NCBI GenBank assembly: GCA_001941065.1
Contig: MSHJ01000018.1
Coordinates: 95,325 to 159,324 of the forward strand
Reading direction: 5' to 3'
From: Alistipes sp. Zagget8
GTDB lineage: Bacteria; Bacteroidota; Bacteroidia; Bacteroidales; Rikenellaceae
Length of the DNA: 64,000 nucleotides
Notes under the pieces: generated by a model
Database searches by the model: none
Told to the model about the DNA's origin: nothing
The model's input: the letters and a program-made list of their open reading frames with translations, nothing else
Shown: positions 27,505-40,671 of the stretch, piece after piece
Layout: each line of letters begins with the position of its first letter
How positions within the stretch are numbered: the stretch's first letter is position 1
Translations under genes and position numbers: made by a program

Positions 27505-28596
27505 TTATTCCAGATATAGATAATCGCAGTGTATCATCGGTTTAAGGCCCTTGCGGCCCAGGTTGCGGCGTGCCGTGGCGCTGTCGCACGAGATGCGGCC
27601 CACGCCCAGCGGCGTGCCTTCGGGCGAGAGGATGCGCACGATGTCGTCGCATTCGAAATCCCCCTCGACATCCGTGACTCCCACGGCGAGGATGCTTGCG
27701 GCCTTGCTCTGCGAAATGGCCGCCGCGGCTCCGGCGTCGAGGAGCAGGGCCCCCTTGGCGAAGCCTTCGCTGCTGGCGATCCATTTCTTGACCCCCGAGG
27801 CGGGTCGGGGCGCCGCTTCGAAGCGCGTGCACACGACGTCGCGGCCCGTGAGAACGAGGTCCGTCAGAATGCCGTCGCGGCGGCCGTTGGCGATCACGAC
27901 CTCGATGCCCTCGGCCGCGGCACGTGACGAGATGCGGCTTTTGGTCGTCATGCCTCCGCGGCCCCGCGAGGAGCGTGCGGTATCGATATACTGCGAGAGG
28001 TCGCGGCCCGGGGCCACGCGGCGGATCACCTGCGACGCGGGGTCCGAAGGCGAACCGTCGTAGATGCCGTCGATGTTGCTCAGGATGATGAGCGCCTCGG
28101 CGTCCATCATCGCGGCCACGAGCCCCGAGAGTTCGTCGTTGTCGGTGAACATCAGTTCGGTGACCGAGATCGTGTCATTTTCATTGACGATCGGGACGAC
28201 GCCCGCGGTGAGCATCGCCTCCATGCAGTTGCGCTGGTTGAGGTACTGACGCCGCGTGGAGAGGCTCTCCTTGGTGGTGAGCACCTGTCCGCAGGCGATG
28301 CCGTATTCGTTGAAGAGGTCGTAGTAGCGGTTCAGCAGTTTCACCTGCCCCACGGCCGAGAAGAGCTGGCGGGCCGAGACGGTGTCGATGCGTCCGACGC
28401 GGGGTTCGAGGATGCTGCGCCCCGAGGCCACTGCTCCCGACGAGACGAGGATAACCTCCACGCCCGCACGGTAGAGCCCCGCGACCTGGTCCACGAGGGC
28501 CGAGATGCGCGTGGTGTCGGGCCGGCCGTCTTCGCGGGTCAGCACGTTGCTGCCGATCTTGATGACGATGCGGCGGTATTTTCGCGATTTGTCCAT
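27505..28596 (-). CDS. proB: Glutamate 5-kinase with C-terminal PUA domain
   Basis: First step of proline synthesis (363 aa from the ATG at 28596). Amino-acid-kinase domain: [39 protein letters not shown]. The C-terminal part from about 270 ([26 protein letters not shown]) is a PUA domain as in long ProB. The longer opening from 28629 adds residues MEYMNRLVLNI that do not fit the family. Proline feedback sites lie in the kinase domain in known enzymes. Gap to proA is one base. Confidence 0.95.
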   Translation of the reverse strand: MDKSRKYRRIVIKIGSNVLTREDGRPDTTRISALVDQVAGLYRAGVEVILVSSGAVASGRSILEPRVGRIDTVSARQLFSAVGQVKLLNRYYDLFNEYGIACGQVLTTKESLSTRRQYLNQRNCMEAMLTAGVVPIVNENDTISVTELMFTDNDELSGLVAAMMDAEALIILSNIDGIYDGSPSDPASQVIRRVAPGRDLSQYIDTARSSRGRGGMTTKSRISSRAAAEGIEVVIANGRRDGILTDLVLTGRDVVCTRFEAAPRPASGVKKWIASSEGFAKGALLLDAGAAAAISQSKAASILAVGVTDVEGDFECDDIVRILSPEGTPLGVGRISCDSATARRNLGRKGLKPMIHCDYLYLE

Positions 28597-28696
28597 TATG
28601 TTTAAAACTAACCTATTCATGTATTCCATACCGGAGGACGGCAGCGCAGACCGGACGAAAGCGGCGTGCTCGTTCTCCGCCCCTAAAACCCGCTTC

Positions 28697-29371
28697 CTAA
28701 ACGGGTTCGTATTTGTAACCCACGCCTTTGACCGTCACGATGCGTTCGTCGCCGATCTTCTGGCGCAGTTTGCGGATGTGGACGTCGATCGTGCGGTCGC
28801 CGACGACCACCTCCGTGCCCCAGATCTTGGCGTAAATCTCCTCGCGGGGGATCAGCCGTCCCGGCGACGAGTAGAGCAGGTCCAGCAGCGCGAACTCCTT
28901 GCGCGGCAGGGTGATCTCCTGCCCGTCGAGGATCACCGTGTAGCGGTCGCGGTCGACCGTGAGGCCCGGAGCCGGAGGCGTTGCAGGCTCGGCGTCGGCG
29001 TCGATGCGCTTGAGGATCGCCTGCACGCGGCTCACCAGCAGCTTCATCTTGATCGGCTTGGTCAGGTAGTCGTCCGCGCCCACGCCGAAGCCCGCCAGCT
29101 GCTGCTGTTCCTCGCCCAGCGCCGAGAGGAAAACCACCATCGTGTCCTTCAGCACGGGGTTTTCGCGGATGGCCCGGCAGGTCTGTGCACCGTCCATCAC
29201 GGGCATCATCATGTCCAGCAGAATCAGGTGCGGACGGCACTCGAGGGCCACTTTCAGCGCCTCGGCGCCGTTCTCGGCGGTGAAAACTTCATAACCCTCG
29301 CGGACGAGGTTGTAACGGACGAATTCGAGGATGTCGACCTCGTCGTCGACCAGCAGGATGCGATGACTCAT
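28697..29371 (-). CDS. OmpR/PhoB-family response regulator (orphan in this window)
   Basis: Two-component transcription regulator (224 aa from the ATG at 29371). Receiver domain about 1-120 with acidic pair Asp9-Asp10, phosphoacceptor Asp53 (LILLDMMMP) and Lys105 (YLTKPIK). The C-terminal winged helix (about 128-224) has PRKEFALLDLLYSSPGR and VDVH-type IDVHIRKLRQKIG with GVGYKYEP at the end. No histidine kinase is adjacent; proB lies 100 nt downstream on the same strand and a divergent RNA helicase upstream. Start selection drops a 73-residue N-terminal extension from the longest frame. Confidence 0.93.
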   Translation of the reverse strand: MSHRILLVDDEVDILEFVRYNLVREGYEVFTAENGAEALKVALECRPHLILLDMMMPVMDGAQTCRAIRENPVLKDTMVVFLSALGEEQQQLAGFGVGADDYLTKPIKMKLLVSRVQAILKRIDADAEPATPPAPGLTVDRDRYTVILDGQEITLPRKEFALLDLLYSSPGRLIPREEIYAKIWGTEVVVGDRTIDVHIRKLRQKIGDERIVTVKGVGYKYEPV

Positions 29372-29471
29372 GGTTTCGGTTTTAGGCGGCGGACCCGTCG
29401 TGCGGGACCGCACATGGCGGATAACTTTGCGAAGATAGTGATTTTCCGGCGAAAAATCCAATAAATTGTCG

Positions 29472-29479
29472 TACCTTTG
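29472..29479 (+). promoter_or_regulatory. -7 box of the DEAD-box helicase gene (TACCTTTG)
   Basis: TAnnTTTG match 20 nt before the ATG at 29499. A second match, TAACTTTG at 29422-29429, could be an additional upstream promoter. Confidence 0.45.
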
Positions 29480-29498
29480 ACCTTTCAAATAATTCTGT

Positions 29499-31471
29499 AT
29501 GACCAACGAAGCTGATTTCAGCACATTGGGCCTCAGCGAGCAGATGCTCGAAGCGGTCCGCGCAAAAGGGTTCGAAACTCCCACATCCATTCAACGACTC
29601 ACGATTCCCCGCCTCTTTCCGGCGAAAACGACATCATCGCACAATCCCAGACCGGCACGGGCAAGACGGCCGCTTTCGGACTCCCGATACTCCAGCAGAT
29701 CGAACATTCGACGGAAGGGGTGCAGTCCATCATTCTCGTCCCGACGCGCGAGCTGGCCGTGCAGGCCGCCGAGGAGCTGCTGAGCTTCAACGCCGGGCGG
29801 CGTCTCTCGATCACGGCCATCTACGGAGGGGCCGCGATAAGCGAGCAGCTGCGACGGCTGTCGCGGGGCGTCGACATTGTCGTGGGCACTCCGGGCCGTG
29901 TGCTGGACCACATCCGCCGCGGCACGCTCAAACTCGACAAAGTGCGTTTCCTGGTGCTCGACGAGGCCGACGAGATGCTGAACATGGGCTTCGTAGAGGA
30001 TGTCGAGGAGATCATGAGCCACACGAGCGACGACCGCCGCGTGCTGCTGTTCTCGGCCACGATGCCCGAACGGATCGTCCGGCTGTCGGAGGCGTATATG
30101 CGCAATACGGAGATGCTGCGCATCGAGTCGCAGCACCTGACCGTCGACCTGACCAACCAGATCTATTTCGAGGTCCGCGAGGCCGACAAGTTCGACGCCA
30201 TGACGCGCATCATCGACATCGAATCCGATTTCTACGGCATCGTCTTCTGCCGCACGAAGATCGGTGTGGACGAGGTGGCGACGCGCCTTGCGGCGCAGGG
30301 ATATTCCGCCGAGGGGCTGCACGGAGACGTGTCGCAGGCCCAGCGCGAGAAGATACTCCGCAAATTCCGCGACAAGGCGGTCAACATACTGGTGGCCACC
30401 GATGTGGCCGCACGCGGCATCGACGTGTCGAACCTTTCGCACGTCATCAACTACTCGCTGCCGCAGGATTCGGAGAGTTACGTCCACCGCATCGGCCGCA
30501 CAGGCCGCGCGGGGCGTCAGGGAACGGCCATCACTTTCATCTCGGGCGCCGAGCTGCGGCGTTTCAACTGGATGATGCGCGACATCAAGGCCGACATCAA
30601 GCGCGAAACGCTTCCCTCGCCCCAGGACATCGTGGCGATGAAGCGTGCCAAAATCAAGGACGACCTGCAGGAGATCGTCGAGGGCGAGGCCTTCGGCGAC
30701 TATGCCGACATGGCCGCCGAGCTGCTCGAAGCCTATGCGCCCGACGTGGCGCTGGGGGCCCTGCTCCGGCTGGCGTTCCGCAGCGAACTGGACCAGAGCA
30801 ACTATCCCGAGATACGTTCGTTCTCGGTCGACCGCAAGGGTAAGACCCGGCTGTTCCTGACCCTCGGAGGGCGCGACGGATATACGGGCCGCAAGCTGGT
30901 CGACATGCTCAAGCGCAAGTGCGGACTGCGGGACAAAAATATCGACGACGTGCGCGTTTTCGAAAATTATTCGCTGGTGAGCGTGCCGTTCAGCGACGCC
31001 GAGAGTGTCGTGAGCCGGCTCAACGCCTCGGGCGGACGCCGCCGCATCGCCCGGATCGACCGGGAGGATGCGACGGGCGGAGGTTCGAAGCGGGAGCAAG
31101 GCGACGCTGCGGAGGCGCCCCGTCCCGAAAAGCGGAGCCGCCGCAGGGAGGCGGATGCCGCGCCGCAGGCCGAGGCGGCGGAACGTCCCGTGAAACGGAG
31201 CCGGAAGCCGGAAGCGGAGGCCCCGGCGGAGGAGTTCCGTCCGGAGAAACGCAGCCGGAAGAAAGCCGCGAACGACTGGAGCGCGACTCCGGAGGGCGGT
31301 AACGAAGGGTTCGACTGGGAGGCTTTCCAGCGTTACGACGAAGCTGCGGCCTGGGAGAAACCCAAGCGCGGCGGAGCCGGAACCAAGAGCGTGCGCCGCG
31401 GGGCGCGTCCCGTGACGACGGGCCGTCAGGCCGCGCCCAAACGGCTTGCAGCCAAGGGCCGCAAACGCTGA
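29499..31471 (+). pseudogene. DEAD-box RNA helicase with DbpA-type RNA-binding domain, frameshifted near codon 40
   Basis: ATP-dependent RNA helicase for ribosome assembly or RNA decay, of the DeaD/CsdA type. The first frame (from 29499) gives the start and Q motif (FSTLGLSEQMLEAV, GFETPTSIQ) up to PRLF at about 29617. The rest is in another frame from about 29618: SGENDIIAQSQTGTGKTAAFG (Walker A), VPTRELA, LDEADEML, SATMP, HRIGRTGRAGR. A DbpA-like domain follows (EIRSFSVDRKGKTRLFL, then SLVSVPF) and a long basic/Glu-rich tail. One extra T in CGCCTCTTTCCGG at 29609-29622 would restore the frame, giving about 657 residues. This is a real mutation, a sequencing error or, less likely, frameshifting. 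Confidence 0.85.
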
Positions 31472-31498
31472 CGACGCGCCGGAAACGACCGGAAAAAC

Positions 31499-31560
31499 AC
31501 GCCGCCATGCCGGGTCGCAGCGATTTCTCGCTCCCGGATGGCGGCGTTGTTGCATCTTTT
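31499..31560 (+). terminator. Terminator-like hairpin after the helicase gene
   Basis: Stem ACGCCGCCAT (31499-31508) with ATGGCGGCGT (31538-31547), with extra pairing inside (CCGGG/CCCGG), then TTGTTGCATCTTTT. Confidence 0.65.
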
Positions 31561-31594
31561 GGCGAAATCTTTTCCGGATTCCGCATAAAATGGT

Positions 31595-31602
31595 TACATT
31601 TG
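31595..31602 (+). promoter_or_regulatory. -7 box of the DUF349 gene (TACATTTG)
   Basis: Perfect TAnnTTTG 51 nt before the ATG at 31654. Confidence 0.5.
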
Positions 31603-31653
31603 CGAGATTTATATACTTCCGTATATATACGGGAATCAAAAACGTGTACTGAG

Positions 31654-35588
<3,935 letters not shown>

Positions 35589-35644
35589 GGAAGAATCATA
35601 TAGACAATAAGATGTACCGTTTCTTGCAACCGATCCTTGTTTTT

Positions 35645-35724
35645 CGCCGCCTGCGGCGGCGTTTACAAGTCTGACCCACCCCCAAACCCCCGCCTCAGGC
35701 GGGGGCTTGATGCCGTTTCACGGC
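35645..35724 (+). repeat. REP-like palindromic repeat, copy 4
   Basis: Hairpin CGCCGC/GCGGCG (35645-35659), the shared link GTTTACAAGTCTGACCC, C tracts, then hairpin CCCCCGCCT/AGGCGGGGG (35687-35705). Same architecture and orientation as the copy at 25608, with the second hairpin changed by matching substitutions in both arms. Lies between pyrG and yidC. Confidence 0.8.
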
Positions 35725-35768
35725 AAAATCGGAGCTTTGGACTGTCGGTGCAACTAATTAAAATTTGA

Positions 35769-37712
35769 ATGGATAAAAAATCAATCATCGGCATTGCCGT
35801 CGTAGCGGTCCTTTTTCTGGGATTCGCCTACATAAACAGCAAGCAGCAGAAGGAATATCTCGAACAGAAAGAGGCGTATGAAGCCTATCAGGACTCGGTG
35901 GCCCGCGCGACGCGGCCCGCGGTTCCGGCCGCCGATTCGACGGCGATAGGCGAGGCGCAGCCCGCTATGTCGGCCGAGGAGGCCGCAGCTGCGGTGCGCG
36001 AACGCCAGGTGGAGACGCTGGGCGAGTCGCTGACGACGGCCCGCGAAGCCGAAGCCGAGGAGTTCACGGTGGAGAACGACGTGATGTCGGTGCGTTTCTC
36101 GACCCGCGGCGGCCAGATTACGGGCGTCACGCTGAAAGACTACACCAAGTACGGTCCGCGCGGCAAACGCGACCAGCTGATCGAGCTGATGGACCCCGCG
36201 ACGGCGCGTTTCGGACTCTCGTTCTACGTGAAGAACGGACTGAGGAACATCCCGGTCAACACGCTGGACTATGTCTTCACGGCCGAGCCGGAGACGACGA
36301 CTGCCGACGGCGCGAAGTGCATTGCGATGCGGCTCCCGATCGCCGCGGAGTCGTATCTGGAGTATCGCTACACCATTTATAATACGGAGTCTCCCGAGCG
36401 CGATTACCTCGTGAATTTCGACGTGCGGCTGGTGAACATGGCCCGTGAGATGGCCAACCAGACCCAGATTCAGATCGACTGGGCCAACACCACCTACCAG
36501 AACGAAAAGGGATTCCAGAACGAGAATATGTACACCACGCTGGCTTACCGCTTCCCGGGCGAAACGTCGATCGAGGAGCTGGGCATGAGCGACGGCGCCA
36601 AGTCGAAGAACATCTCGACGCAGGTTTCGTGGGTGGCATTCAAGCAGCAGTTCTTCTCGGCGGTGTTCATCGCTCCGGAGAACGTCTCCTATGCCAACCT
36701 GGCCTTCGACACGGCGGCTCCCGAGTCGTCGCTGCTGAAGACGTTCTCGGCGCAGATGGGCGTGCCTTACACGGCGCAGACCGAAGGGTATGATTTCGCG
36801 TTCTATTTCGGTCCCAACAAATACTCGATCCTCAAGAAGGTCGACGATCCGAAGGGCGCCGAGATTCACCTCGAACGCCTCGTGCCGCTGGGCTGGGGTA
36901 TCTTCGGATGGGTCAACCGCTGGTGTGTGATCCCGGTGTTCGATTTCCTGCGCAACTACATCGCCAGCTTCGGTATCATCATCCTGATATTGGTGCTGTT
37001 GGTGAAGCTGGTGATCTCGCCGCTCACCTACAAGAGTTACGTCTCGATGGCCAAGATGCGCCTTATCAAGCCGCAGGTCGACGAGCTGAACAAGAAATAC
37101 CCCAAGCGCGAGGACGCCGCCAAGAAACAGCAGGCGACGATGGAGCTCTACAAAAAGGCGGGCATCAACCCCATGGGCGGCTGTATCCCGATGCTGATCC
37201 AGATGCCGATCCTGATCGCCATGTTCCGCTTCTTCCCCGCCTCGATCGAGCTGCGCGAGCAGCCGTTCCTGTGGGCCGACGACCTCTCGTCGTTCGACAG
37301 CGTGCTGAACCTGCCGTTCTCGATCCCCTTCTACGGGGACCACGTGTCGCTGTTCGCCCTGCTGATGGCCGTGTCGTTGTTCGGATACTCCTATTTCAGC
37401 TACCAGCAGACCGCTTCGTCGCAGCCCCAGATGGCCGGCATGAAATTCATGATGGTTTACATGATGCCGATCATGATGCTCTTCTGGTTCAACAGCTATT
37501 CGAGCGGCCTGTGCTACTACTACCTGCTTTCGAACCTCTTCACCATCGGGCAGACGCTCGTGATCCGGCGCATGGTCGACGACCAGAAGATTCACGCCAT
37601 CATGCAGGCCAATGCCGCGAAGAAATCGAAGGGTAAGAAATCGAAATTCCAACAGCGCTACGAGGAGCTTATGCGTCAGCAGGAGGCCCAGCAGCGTTCG
37701 AAGAAAAAATAG
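35769..37712 (+). CDS. yidC: Membrane protein insertase YidC
   Basis: Inner-membrane insertase (647 aa) that works with Sec or alone. N-terminal membrane anchor (about 5-22), a long periplasmic beta-sandwich domain (about 95-370), then the conserved five-helix core: FGIIILILVLLVKLVISPLTYK, a positively charged cytoplasmic hairpin (KMRLIKPQVDELNKKYPKRED), GGCIPMLIQMPILIAMFRFFP, and the last helices. Basic C-terminal tail (KKSKGKKSK). Gram-negative length. A terminator hairpin follows. Confidence 0.96.
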   Translation: MDKKSIIGIAVVAVLFLGFAYINSKQQKEYLEQKEAYEAYQDSVARATRPAVPAADSTAIGEAQPAMSAEEAAAAVRERQVETLGESLTTAREAEAEEFTVENDVMSVRFSTRGGQITGVTLKDYTKYGPRGKRDQLIELMDPATARFGLSFYVKNGLRNIPVNTLDYVFTAEPETTTADGAKCIAMRLPIAAESYLEYRYTIYNTESPERDYLVNFDVRLVNMAREMANQTQIQIDWANTTYQNEKGFQNENMYTTLAYRFPGETSIEELGMSDGAKSKNISTQVSWVAFKQQFFSAVFIAPENVSYANLAFDTAAPESSLLKTFSAQMGVPYTAQTEGYDFAFYFGPNKYSILKKVDDPKGAEIHLERLVPLGWGIFGWVNRWCVIPVFDFLRNYIASFGIIILILVLLVKLVISPLTYKSYVSMAKMRLIKPQVDELNKKYPKREDAAKKQQATMELYKKAGINPMGGCIPMLIQMPILIAMFRFFPASIELREQPFLWADDLSSFDSVLNLPFSIPFYGDHVSLFALLMAVSLFGYSYFSYQQTASSQPQMAGMKFMMVYMMPIMMLFWFNSYSSGLCYYYLLSNLFTIGQTLVIRRMVDDQKIHAIMQANAAKKSKGKKSKFQQRYEELMRQQEAQQRSKKK

Positions 37713-37734
37713 GCGGCAATACCGCTTGCGATCC

Positions 37735-37782
37735 GGGCCGGAGCGGATTCCTTACGGGGAATTCGGCTCCGGCCCTGTTTTT
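37735..37782 (+). terminator. Terminator after yidC
   Basis: Stem GGGCCGGAGC (37735-37744) with GCTCCGGCCC (37766-37775), 21-nt apical part, then TGTTTTTG. Confidence 0.8.
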
Positions 37783-37811
37783 GCCGGAAACACCGTAAAA
37801 TCGAAACGAAG

Positions 37812-38666
37812 ATGAAAAAGTTAGGTGTTTTCGGGCTGCTGCTGGCGGCCGCAATGCCGCTCGCGGCGCAGGAACTGGGGGCGGAATACCGCCTGAAGCA
37901 GGTGATTCCGGTCGAAGGCCGGCAGGGAATCGCTGCCGATTCGGCCTTTTATTACGTGTCGGGGAGCACGGCGCTCTACAAGTACGACAAGCAGGGGCGG
38001 CTGGTGGCCCGGAACGAGCGCCCCTTCGAGGGGCTGCCGCTGGCCGCGAACCACATCGGCGACATCGACGTGTGGAACGGGGAGATTTACGCCGGAATCG
38101 AGACCTTCGACGACGGCCGCGGGGAGAATATCCAGGTGGCGGTTTACGACGCCAACACGCTGAAATGGAAACGGTCGATCGACTGGGAACCCGAGTCGGG
38201 GCAGGTCGAGGTGTGCGGACTGGCCGTGGACCGTGACGGCGGGATGGTCTGGATGGCCGACTGGGTCGACGGGCGCTATGTTTACGGATACGATCTCGCA
38301 ACGGGCAAGTACGTGCGCAAGGTCCACCTGCGTCCCGTGCCGCAGTGGCAGCAGGGTATCTTCATGGCCGGCGGGCGGATGCTGATCTCGGCCGACGACG
38401 GGGACGCCGACCTCGAAGAGCCCGATAACATTTACATCGCCGACCTCCGTGACGGAAAATCCTATGCCACGGTGCTGCCGTTCCGCTCGATGGACGATTT
38501 CCGGCGGTCGGGCGAAATCGAGGGGCTGGCCATCGATCCCGCGACGGACGACCTGCTGGTGCTGGCCAACCGGGGTGCGCGGATCGTGCTCGGGATGCCG
38601 CGGGGATTCTACCCGGGTTACGACCGGGAGATTCGCGAGGTCTATGTCTACGAAAAGGTGAAATAG
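37812..38666 (+). CDS. Secreted beta-propeller protein of unknown function
   Basis: A 284-residue periplasmic or surface protein with a signal peptide (about 1-19, MPLAAQ). The mature part is made of short propeller blades: IAADSAFYYVSGSTALYKYD, IGDIDVWNGEIYAGIE, VCGLAVDRDGGMVWMADW, QGIFMAGGRMLISADDGD and IEGLAIDPATDDLLVLANRG. This recalls NHL/SdiA-regulated or SMP-30-like propellers, but no catalytic set is obvious. Single gene between two terminators. I cannot assign a function. Confidence 0.75.
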   Translation: MKKLGVFGLLLAAAMPLAAQELGAEYRLKQVIPVEGRQGIAADSAFYYVSGSTALYKYDKQGRLVARNERPFEGLPLAANHIGDIDVWNGEIYAGIETFDDGRGENIQVAVYDANTLKWKRSIDWEPESGQVEVCGLAVDRDGGMVWMADWVDGRYVYGYDLATGKYVRKVHLRPVPQWQQGIFMAGGRMLISADDGDADLEEPDNIYIADLRDGKSYATVLPFRSMDDFRRSGEIEGLAIDPATDDLLVLANRGARIVLGMPRGFYPGYDREIREVYVYEKVK

Positions 38667-38671
38667 ATAAA

Positions 38672-38708
38672 AATGGAAAAAGCCCCTCAGAGAGGGGCTT
38701 TTTCCATT
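38672..38708. terminator. Perfect 17-bp bidirectional terminator hairpin
   Basis: Arms 38672-38688 and 38692-38708 (AGCCCCTC/GAGGGGCT core with A and T tracts), 3-nt loop. Confidence 0.9.
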
Positions 38709-38787
38709 CCGTGCTGAAAAGTGCGGCTGCGGGACTCTCGGCCTTTATATTTTTTTATTTTTTTCGCTGATTTAATCGTCTCATTCC

Positions 38788-38907
38788 GAATATTAGTTAC
38801 ACGGATGTAACCTACTGATTTGCAAGTGCCTTCTTGCATATCCGAAATAGTTACCTTACTTTTGTGGTAAATAATAGTAATTATATTACTAAAAGTAACT
38901 AATATTC
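38788..38907. promoter_or_regulatory. Operator-rich region with a 13-bp inverted repeat around a promoter
   Basis: A perfect inverted repeat, GAATATTAGTTAC (38788-38800) and its complement (38895-38907), encloses a strong promoter: TTG (38834-38836), 20-nt spacer, TACTTTTG (38857-38864). Inside are more GTTAC/GTAAC half-sites (38796-38810 as GTTAC-N5-GTAAC, and 38850-38854) and the small palindrome TTACT-AA-AAGTAA near 38886. The region is strikingly AT-rich. It looks like multi-site control of the gene at 38928; the regulator is unknown. Confidence 0.65.
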
Positions 38908-38927
38908 ATTTCTAAATTATTAAGGCG

Positions 38928-39782
38928 ATGAAAAAGATTTTATGGATCATGTCGCTCCTGGCAGGCAGCGGCGTGTTCGGAGCGCAGGGCGATGCGACGC
39001 TGCTGAAAGGTGAGGTGAAAACGTATGACATGGACGGGTTCCGGCTTCATGTCTATCTGACGCAGGATGCGTTGGGCGATGCGACGACCGTCGTCGAAGG
39101 CCGCGACGGATTGGTGATACTGGAGATGCCCCTTTTCAAGGAGAACCTGAAAGAGTTTGCCGGATACCTGAAAGGATTGGAAAAGCCCGTCGTGAAGGTC
39201 GTTGCCGACTATCATGTGGGCGGCGTGGCCGATTATGCGCCCAGTCAGGTCGTGCTGGTCGAAGGAATGTCCGAATTTGCGAAGGGGGCTGTTTACGGCG
39301 GCATGCTCGACGGTTTCAAAGCGGCATTCGGCGATGCAATAGACCTGCGTGAACACGCGGGGCATGAAGAGGTCCCTGCCGAAGGCTGTCAGATATGGGC
39401 CGGGGTGACCTTCGATTTCTCACGGGGTGCATCGTCCGATTTTCCGGCTTCGAGCGTGGTGATCGGCGGTCGGGTTTGCTACATGCATTTCGCTCCGGCG
39501 AAGGCCCACTTGTCCCCGCTTCAAATCACGGGTCCGGAGGCGGTCGATGCGCAACTTGCGGCGCTGAAAGCCGCTGCGGCGTCGGGCTGCACGCTCTTCG
39601 TGGGAGGGCACGGCACACCCGCAACGTCGGCCGAGGTGGAGTTTCAGATCGCTTATCTCGAAAAACTGAAATCCCTCGTTGCGGAGAATGCCGATGCCGG
39701 AGCGCTTGCGGCCGCACTCTCCGCTGCCTGGCCCGGACTGCCGGGTGATCCGGCGGCATTGGCGGCGGTATTGTACCGCTAA
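38928..39782 (+). CDS. Exported metallo-beta-lactamase-fold protein lacking the usual zinc ligands
   Basis: A 284-residue protein with a signal peptide (about 1-19). The order of elements follows the MBL fold: DGLVILEMP, KPVVKVVADYHVGGVADYA, the SSVVIGGRVCYMHF strand and a C-terminal TLFVGGHGTPATSAEV...YLEKLKSLV helix as in quinoprotein-relay-like MBL proteins. The position of the HxHxDH motif reads ADYHVGGVADY, so most zinc ligands are missing and hydrolase activity is doubtful. It is expressed from an elaborate operator region and ends at a terminator at 39787. A binding or sensing role is possible. Confidence 0.65.
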   Translation: MKKILWIMSLLAGSGVFGAQGDATLLKGEVKTYDMDGFRLHVYLTQDALGDATTVVEGRDGLVILEMPLFKENLKEFAGYLKGLEKPVVKVVADYHVGGVADYAPSQVVLVEGMSEFAKGAVYGGMLDGFKAAFGDAIDLREHAGHEEVPAEGCQIWAGVTFDFSRGASSDFPASSVVIGGRVCYMHFAPAKAHLSPLQITGPEAVDAQLAALKAAAASGCTLFVGGHGTPATSAEVEFQIAYLEKLKSLVAENADAGALAAALSAAWPGLPGDPAALAAVLYR

Positions 39783-39786
39783 AATG

Positions 39787-39812
39787 AAAAGGGCTTCGTC
39801 GGAAGCCCTTTT
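39787..39812. terminator. Bidirectional terminator
   Basis: Stem AAAAGGGCTTC (39787-39797) with GAAGCCCTTTT (39802-39812) between the MBL-like gene and the convergent esterase gene. Confidence 0.88.
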
Positions 39813-39822
39813 TCGTGTGTCG

Positions 39823-40668
39823 TCATTTGTCGAATCCCGCCGAGACGAAGACCAGCACGTCGGGCAGTACGGTCTCCCAGTAGCGCCACGTGTGTCCGCC
39901 GTCGCGCATGCGGTATTGCAGCGGGATGTTGCGTTCGCGCATGAGCGAGTAGAAATCGATGTTGGATTTCCAGAGGAAATCGTCGTCGCCGCAGTCTACC
40001 CACCAGCGGACCGAGCGCACGCCGTCGAGCTTGTCGTCGGGCATCTCGCGCAGCATCGCGACGGGCGAGTTGTCGGCGACGGACTGCTTGAATGCGTCGT
40101 CGTAGTTGCGCGGGCCGGGCAGGGCGTCCAAAAGGCCGCTCATCGGGCAGGCCGAGCCGAACACCTCAGGGTGGCGCAGGGCATAGACCGCCGTGCCGCC
40201 GCCGCCCATCGAAAGCCCCGAAACGGCGCGGTGGGCCTTGTCGCCGGCGATGCGGTAGTGCTTTTCGACGGCGGGGATGAACTCTTCGAAGAAGAACTGT
40301 TCGTAATTCCAGCCCGGGACATTGAAATAGCCCATGTGCCGGCCGGTGTAGTTTTCGCCTTCGCCCGCGGCGTCGGGCATGATGACGATCATCGGCCGGG
40401 CCATGCCCGAAGCGATGGTTTCGTCGGTGATGCGGCGCATATAGCCCTTTTGGGTCCAGTCGGTGTGGCAGCCGCTGGCGCCGTGGAGCAGGTAGAGCAC
40501 CGGGTAGGACTCCTCGGAACGGTCGTAACCGTCGGGCAGGTAGACCGTGCAGGTTTTTTCCGCTCCGAGCACCTCGCTCCGGAGCGTGTAGGTTTCGATG
40601 CGGCTCTGGGCCCCGGCCGTCAGGGCCGCGGCGAGTGCAAGCAGGGTGGTGGTCAGCAGTTTTTTCAT
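39823..40668 (-). CDS. Secreted esterase, alpha/beta hydrolase (esterase D/feruloyl-esterase-like)
   Basis: A 281-residue exported hydrolase with a signal peptide (about 1-20, LTAGAQ). The PF00756-type fold has VLYLLHGASG (oxyanion strand), the nucleophile elbow GLSMGGGG (Ser153), an Asp candidate in VDCGDDDFL and the His in RDGGHTWRYW. Related proteins remove acetyl or feruloyl groups from plant glycans, or act on S-formylglutathione and siderophores; the substrate here is not known. Last gene of the recQ operon: its ATG is 3 nt after the methyltransferase stop. Confidence 0.9.
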   Translation of the reverse strand: MKKLLTTTLLALAAALTAGAQSRIETYTLRSEVLGAEKTCTVYLPDGYDRSEESYPVLYLLHGASGCHTDWTQKGYMRRITDETIASGMARPMIVIMPDAAGEGENYTGRHMGYFNVPGWNYEQFFFEEFIPAVEKHYRIAGDKAHRAVSGLSMGGGGTAVYALRHPEVFGSACPMSGLLDALPGPRNYDDAFKQSVADNSPVAMLREMPDDKLDGVRSVRWWVDCGDDDFLWKSNIDFYSLMRERNIPLQYRMRDGGHTWRYWETVLPDVLVFVSAGFDK

Positions 40669-40671
40669 GGC

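Noticed and set aside
29609..29622. Programmed -1 frameshift in the helicase gene
   Set aside because: The site is not an X-XXY-YYZ slippery heptamer and no downstream pseudoknot was evident; kept only as a remote option.
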